A DNA stretch of 64,000 nt, taken from assembly GCA_034769895.1 (NCBI GenBank), contig CM068367.1, positions 121,123,927 through 121,187,926 of the forward strand, in the 5' to 3' direction. The notes beneath the pieces were generated by a model. The model did no database searches, was not told the DNA's origin, and saw nothing but the letters and a program-made list of their open reading frames with translations. Position numbers and translations under genes: made by a program. Each line of letters starts with the position of its first letter. Within the stretch, counting starts at the first letter, position 1. The stretch is from Magicicada septendecula (taxonomy: Eukaryota > Arthropoda > Insecta > Hemiptera > Cicadidae). This document shows, in pieces, positions 58,611-64,000 of this stretch.

Positions 58611-61008
58611 TTTATGAATATATACGAAGATATAAAAAAATTAGACATAAAGGTCAAGAAATGGAAGCATGAGGGAGCTAATATAAACAATTAGGAACAT
58701 TTGTATGGCGTAAAATCAGTTAATGGGGAAGATACAGTACCAGCTTGAATGCAGATAAGATATAAGCTCAGATCGTGCGCTCGGATGTAGTTAGGAATAT
58801 GCGAAGAGTGATGCGGATTATGAAACGACATGGGAAAAAAGAGAAGAGGGCGGAAGAAAGATAGATGTTATCATTTTATCTACACGTTATTATCATTATT
58901 ATGCGTGGCATCGATCCAAACCGACTCCACTTCCACTGGCAGTAGCAGCAGCAGCAGTAGCACCGGCAGGCGGTTTGCATTAGTGAGCTGAAAAGTTTTT
59001 ATCTCTTGCTGCAAAAGTTCGCGGCAGTATCATCACTAAAATGTGATACAACTAAAAGTACTTTGAACTTCCGAGCTGCTGATAAGGGAAAGCACACCCG
59101 GCAAAACATTTTCATACTCATACGGGCGGGCGCGCGCGCGCCTACGACACAAAACTTCTCGTGTGAGGTTTCACTTAATGTTATTACCGTCCGGCGACTA
59201 TTCTCTCTCTCTCTCTGCTCTCTGGTGTTCATTTAAGTCGCTGCTAGGACAGCTTTAATGCAAGCGGGATATTGACATTCGTACTTCAAAATGCATTTCT
59301 GCCATTCCTTGGTTAGCACTCACACGTAAAGATCTATAAGTAGATGAATGAGCAGGTTCGTCTATCAAAGTCAATTGAATATAAGAACTTTCCAATAGCA
59401 ACTGGCGGGAGAGTCAGCTTAAGGGATTTAAGTTATCTTTTTCAATTCTCGCCTCACGGCAAAGAAATCTTACGATTTGTTTGTTTGTTTGAAAAATAGT
59501 AAACGAACGAGTCACTGAAGTAATACGCTGATTCCAGTTAACGTTATTAACAGGCAATTATAACGTTTTTTGCCTACCACAAATAAAATAGAGAGTAACA
59601 CAAACGCTACGTTTTTTGTGTAATTTCATCATGTCGAACTCTTATCAGATTGTACAACGTATGTCTGATGCCACTAAAAATTGGTAGAAGGGAAATTAAT
59701 TGGAAAATTCTACCGGCGGAAACCGGTTGTGGACTTACCGATAGTTGGGGGATTTTGAATCCCTTGTGGCCAAGGTTATAATCAAAGGCGTTCCATAGAG
59801 GAAACTGTAATCAACATCACACTGAAATCAGGCATCTCAGAGATCTTGAGAGCGAAACCATTGTTGGAACTTCTACATATTTTCTAATAGTGGGACGTTT
59901 TCCTATTTCTCTGCCAGACATTTTCAAGCAATCTGTCCATGTTACTAGCGACTGAGGTAAATTGGCCGAATAGCCATTTTTCTTACACTCTAAAGGGACA
60001 TTCTAAATAGAATGTGTTTCGTATTCATGCACGAAATCACAACAAAATTTTGGAAATAATTCACTGCATCAATTTCAACTAAGGGTTGTTTGTTTTTTCC
60101 ATCAGATAATGAATAAAACTTCGATAGAGACAGACGAAGGGATATGTGGGGAGCAGACGGATAAAATATTATGTACGGACTAACGCACGGGCCTGCATCT
60201 GTATATAGTGTGCGGAGAGAGACCGAGGGAGCGAGACAGAGAAAGAGAGAGAGGGAGGGGGAGCAGGAAGAGAAAGTCAGAGAGAGAGAGAGTTTAATAG
60301 AGTGGGGAAGGGGAGAAAAGAGAGAGAGATAGTGAGAGAGAAAGAGAAAGAGAGGGAGAGGGGGAGAGTACAGAAAAGGTCCCTTATGTACACAGCAACA
60401 GGGGTCAGTCCGGTGCGCGGGAGCGTGACAACGCTTTCCAAAAGGGGTTATAAATATTGGCGACGACCCCACCGGCTGCTACCACCAGAGCATTAATAAA
60501 CAGGGTACAAAAAAAACTTTTAAGTGTTCTACAAAATACGATGGGTACTATGGCTTTAAAGTGGAAGTTAAACAATGCCAAAAAAGAAGCGCAAAGCATA
60601 CTGGCTAAGGAGCTAGTCATTTCGGATAATAGAGCACCTGGTAAATTCCTACTTAAAGCGCCGACACGCTCACTTACACTGAATACAGTTTGTAGAGTGA
60701 CATACTAATATACAAAAATCATATGCATCAAAAACCTAATTCGAAATCAATATTCAGAGGGAAATGTGTAGGGAATGTGAAACCCAAACGTGCAATTTAT
60801 TTTCACACTTAGCCCACCATCTTATCCGAGATAAGAATGACTTTTAACATTCACATCTCTGTAAAGGCCATGCGTGTGATAGTGACTAAACACACTAACT
60901 AACCAGCTTCTGCGTGCCTGCCACCATCTGGTCCGACTGATCACATTTAATACACGTTTAAATATTTCTACTACGCAGAGGCGATAAAATACGTAGTACG
61001 TAGTAACA
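58611..61008. other. No gene seen; GA-rich tract
   Basis: Contains an imperfect GA-rich tract (about 60218-60370). Frames across it are low-complexity artefacts. The frame at 60457-60708 has no recognisable domain. Confidence 0.45.
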
Positions 61009-61060
61009 ATACTGCAGGTGTAGTGAAAATTCAAGGGGATCAGAGCGTGAGGAGTGAGTA
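61009..61060 (+). repeat. Direct repeat bracketing the 61.3-kb inverted repeat, left
   Basis: AATACTGCAGGTGTAGTGAA through GGAGTGAGTA. It matches 61693-61745 with about eight differences. Confidence 0.85.
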
Positions 61061-61290
61061 GCTAACGTTTGGAGACGGACAAGTTATTCCATCACCACCA
61101 ACACTCGCGAGTTCTATGTAAGGCGCCGACTATGACACGGAGACGCAAAAAACGAAATGTACGAGATAACAACTAGTAACTTCGAACGTGATCTTGATTA
61201 TGTAACGGAACGCAATGATGCATCAAATATTATTTAGAAACGACATGACCCGTAAACGCGCATTCTACAGTTGTCTATAAGATTTCTCAA

Positions 61291-61523
61291 TCAGAATGAT
61301 CACTGTTGCACACCACTATATAAAAATTATTCCGATTAGCGCTTTCGAGCTTCACAGCTCATCGTCAGATCGGGAATAGACAGGAAATATGTGAAACCCA
61401 ACCCTTCACCCCTCTCATATGCATCAAATATGAAAGTGAAGCTTTCATATTTCAAATAGTGAAGCTTGAAAGCGCTAATCGGAATAATTTTTATATAGTG
61501 GTGTGCAACAGTGATCATTCTGA
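61291..61523. repeat. Near-perfect 65-bp inverted repeat with hammerhead-like unit, family B
   Basis: Left arm 61291-61355 and right arm 61459-61523 are reverse complements with a single mismatch, separated by 103 bases. Arms contain AGCGCT, TATATAGTGGTGTGCAACAG and GTGATCATTCTGA blocks, also seen in the pair at 29784-30103. The spacer holds a second perfect hairpin (AAATATGAAAG/CTTTCATATTT, 61427-61453). The full hammerhead-like core is kept only on the left arm (minus sense). Confidence 0.93.
61332..61373 (-). ncRNA. Type I hammerhead-ribozyme-like motif, best copy
   Basis: On the minus strand, in order: stem I CCGAT (61373-61369), CTGACGA (61368-61362), one extra T, stem II GAGC/GCTC with loop TGTGAA (61360-61347), GAAA (61346-61343), loop-less palindromic stem III AGCGCT (61343-61338), H17 = A (61337), stem I ATCGG (61336-61332). 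All invariant core positions are present and three stems pair perfectly. Predicted cleavage follows the CUA triplet. The extra base after A9 is unusual, although at least one natural viroid hammerhead is known to carry one. A stem III without a loop would favour cleavage as a dimer or in tandem transcripts. Confidence 0.6.
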
Positions 61524-61692
61524 TTGTGATTTCAACCACTAACACAAATTTCTTCATTAAATATAAGATTTCTGATAACACCGAGATTAGTTCGTGCACG
61601 GATAATGATCTCGACTCTGACCTACATAAAATACTGATCATCCGAACCCCAGGTAGACGTAATTTACTGCGAGTATTTTGCGCAGTATTAAA

Positions 61693-61745
61693 AATACTGC
61701 AAGCGTAATGAAAGTTCAAAGGGATCAGAATGCGAGGAGTGAGTA
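61693..61745 (+). repeat. Direct repeat bracketing the 61.3-kb inverted repeat, right
   Basis: Partner of 61009-61060, same orientation. Confidence 0.85.
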
Positions 61746-64000
61746 GAGTCCAAAGCGATATTAAATTTTTATTTACTTCTAACTGCGATTTATTAAATGT
61801 GATTGATTTTTATTTATTGGAAATACTGTTTAACATATTATGTATCCTTTAGTAAATATTTTAGAATCAACTGTGACTGAAAGTAAAACTGATAATTTCC
61901 CTATAATGTTGGTGACTGTCTCTCGTATCTACACTGTTCCATAAATCTAAAAATCTCTATTCAAGTAACACACTTTTAAAACTAATAGAACTTGATGTAA
62001 CCTATATCTCAATATTCAATTCGGTCCAGTATATAAGCTATGCTAGTTCCTCTGAGTTGTAATCTTTAGCCTAACCGGATAGAAAGTTGGATTACAACGA
62101 CGAACAGTGCATCTGGACGCAGATGTTAGTTTGCGGTAACACAAGTTTAAAACCATCTGGAGCAAATCGAGCAGGAAAGTAAACACAGTGTTTTACATTG
62201 CTCCACGTTTTGCGAAGTGGTGACAGAAGACACACACACCTCGACGTTATCAGCAGTTGTAGACTCAGACTTACCTAATTTCTAATCACACAAGAGAAAC
62301 TTTGCCGATAACCAAGTTACAATCAAACACAGTGAAGACGAACTTCAGTTAGCTATCTACAAACTGCTTCAGTGACGTGTAGCTTATAACTGAAAATTTC
62401 AATAATACAAAGATGTTTGTGAGAAAAATTCCTGTACAAACACGGATTGATATAACCATTAGCACTCGTCGAATGTGTAAAGCGGGATCTAAATCAAGAA
62501 GAAGACAGATGCAGTCTTAATAAAATTAACACTTGCCATATTTAAAGAAACTCAGATAGGGAAACTCACGAAGGATAATCTAATAAAATTTTACAAACTA
62601 ATTGGAGACTCCGCATTACTGTAATCAGGGGTTTAAAGGAAATTAGTTTTTCGACAACTGGCATCATTTGAGATGAAATTTCTGAGATCATACAAAGAAA
62701 GATTATACAAAACTATATACGGAATGGCGATATATAATAAGATTAGATGTACAACCATAACAGAAAATGTACACTACATAAGAAACATCTCACAAAAGAA
62801 TGCCGCGGAAAGCTATAATATATAGTATAATAAGATGGATAAGTGATAGGAGATCACAAATAAGTAAATAGGAAACATTTCCTTCCTTCTTCAGATTCCT
62901 CGGCTTCTTGCCACCAAAAGAGCGTAATACTCCCTCGGCCAAAATTACAACTGTCGGAAGCCTTTGGTGTAATAATGTGTTCTTAAATGGCCGGCACTGT
63001 CTCTGTGCTCAATCAGATTGCACCGTTAGTACGAAGGCATTACCGTTTTCAATGCACACTGCCACTGTGTTACCACAATTAGTATTCACCTTCAGTAGCG
63101 CAGACCAGACCCGTCAGGTTGATGCCATATGCTGGCGGTATAGCCGTTGTTTAATGATGTGCACAAAACATCAACAACTACATGCGAGAAAACAGTTAAT
63201 TACGACAGATAACAGTTACTTTGATGCCGACTGTCATCCTTCTGACCGAGGCAGTATTACACGTACTACGAACTAATGTTTGTTTCCTAGTATTATCGTT
63301 GCAAGACGATGCTGTTTACGTCCTACGTTTGTCACTAGCGCTTTAAAGCGAATCAGAGCGATCGGAGAAACGTGACGGAAGTTCGTAATACTCGCTGCTC
63401 TTAAGGGCGCTTAAATGACCGCTACAGAGGGCCGTAAGCGCATAAACGTTCCTGCAGCTTTACTTTTAGCAAGTCTCATTACGGTGGTTTAAGCCATAAA
63501 TACGTACACGGCTTAAGCCCTAATAAACTGTATCACCATTACACACTACCAATTGACAATTTAATGAAACGTTAACTGACCGACAACTATAAAACCCAAT
63601 TTTCCGTAAAACGTCACTGACATTATCAGTAGACAATTCCAGACGACACAAACAGGAAAGAAGGAGCAGGGAAAATTCAATTAGGATTAAAACGAAAATA
63701 AACATTTTGTTCTCTGTACCACTGAATCCCGGGTGCAGTTGTATCTAACGTTACGTACGATTTGAACTGCAACGACCGGCACCGTTACTGCACCGTATCC
63801 TCCATTCCTGCCCAACTTTCCAGCTGTTTCTTCTCATATTATTCCTTTCATGTGTCCACACCAATTAACTTACTTTGTCTGTATCGTTTACGTATGGAAT
63901 TAAAATACGACACTGTAATTCGTATTATCCAAGAGAGAGGAAAGATTTCTTTTGTTTTCTGAGCAATTACGCGGCCAAGATATCGCTTGTTGAAAATCAC
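61746..64000. other. No gene seen
   Basis: AT-rich sequence. The 122-codon frame at 62908-63276 has no recognisable domain or splice context. The window ends without an element boundary. Confidence 0.45.

Noticed and set aside
62908..63276. 122-codon frame as a possible gene
   Set aside because: No recognisable domain; length is within chance for the local composition.

Overview
The window looks like nuclear DNA of a repeat-rich, AT-rich invertebrate, most likely an insect. It shows eukaryotic interspersed repeats, long microsatellites, non-LTR retrotransposon relics, pogo/Tigger-type and Helitron transposons, and a spliceosomal-type intron inside one transposase. I see no host gene that I can name, no operon-like gene packing, no rRNA and no convincing functional tRNA gene. 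It is best read as intergenic or intronic DNA built from layers of mobile elements.

Layout. 0-6 kb: a palm-deleted reverse transcriptase (RT) relic (526-1137), a tandem-repeat element with a 3' hairpin (2291-3844), a nest of four back-to-back short repeat units with hammerhead-like cores (3926-4625), and another interspersed repeat (4862-5835). 7.3-8.1 kb: a textbook non-autonomous Helitron (TC...CTAG between A and T). 12-19 kb: another hammerhead-like unit and five RT tails, including an inverted pair of one family (14.1 and 18.5 kb). 28.3 kb: a broken Helitron replication-protein N-terminus. 29.8-30.1 kb: an inverted pair of a second hammerhead-like unit. 31.9-36 kb: three RT tails, a reverse copy of the 4.9 kb repeat and another hammerhead-like unit. 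38.0-40.0 kb: a second copy of the tandem-repeat element, interrupted by a hammerhead-like unit. 40-50 kb: more hammerhead-like units, RT tails at 41.5, 44.1 and 47.8 kb, a tRNA-headed SINE, a 131-bp inverted repeat pair, and an RT palm relic at 49.6-50.2 kb. 52-54 kb: a frameshifted pogo-family transposase with a C-terminal zinc-finger-like tail. 55.1-55.4 kb: an inverted repeat pair. 56.0-58.6 kb: a nearly complete Tigger-like element with ends, helix-turn-helix region, DDE domain and an intron. 61.0-61.8 kb: the best hammerhead-like motif, inside a near-perfect 65-bp inverted repeat bracketed by direct repeats.

Main observation. Short repeats across the window share the order CTGANGA, one extra base, a hairpin, GAAA, a tiny self-complementary stem (ACGT or AGCGCT) and then H. 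That is the catalytic-core layout of a type I hammerhead ribozyme. The hairpin sequence differs between copies but usually stays paired, and the units often sit as inverted pairs. This resembles the terminal repeats of Penelope-like elements or retrozymes, but no Penelope RT is visible. Only two copies (61,332-61,373 and 40,213-40,251) show a paired stem I, so activity is inferred.
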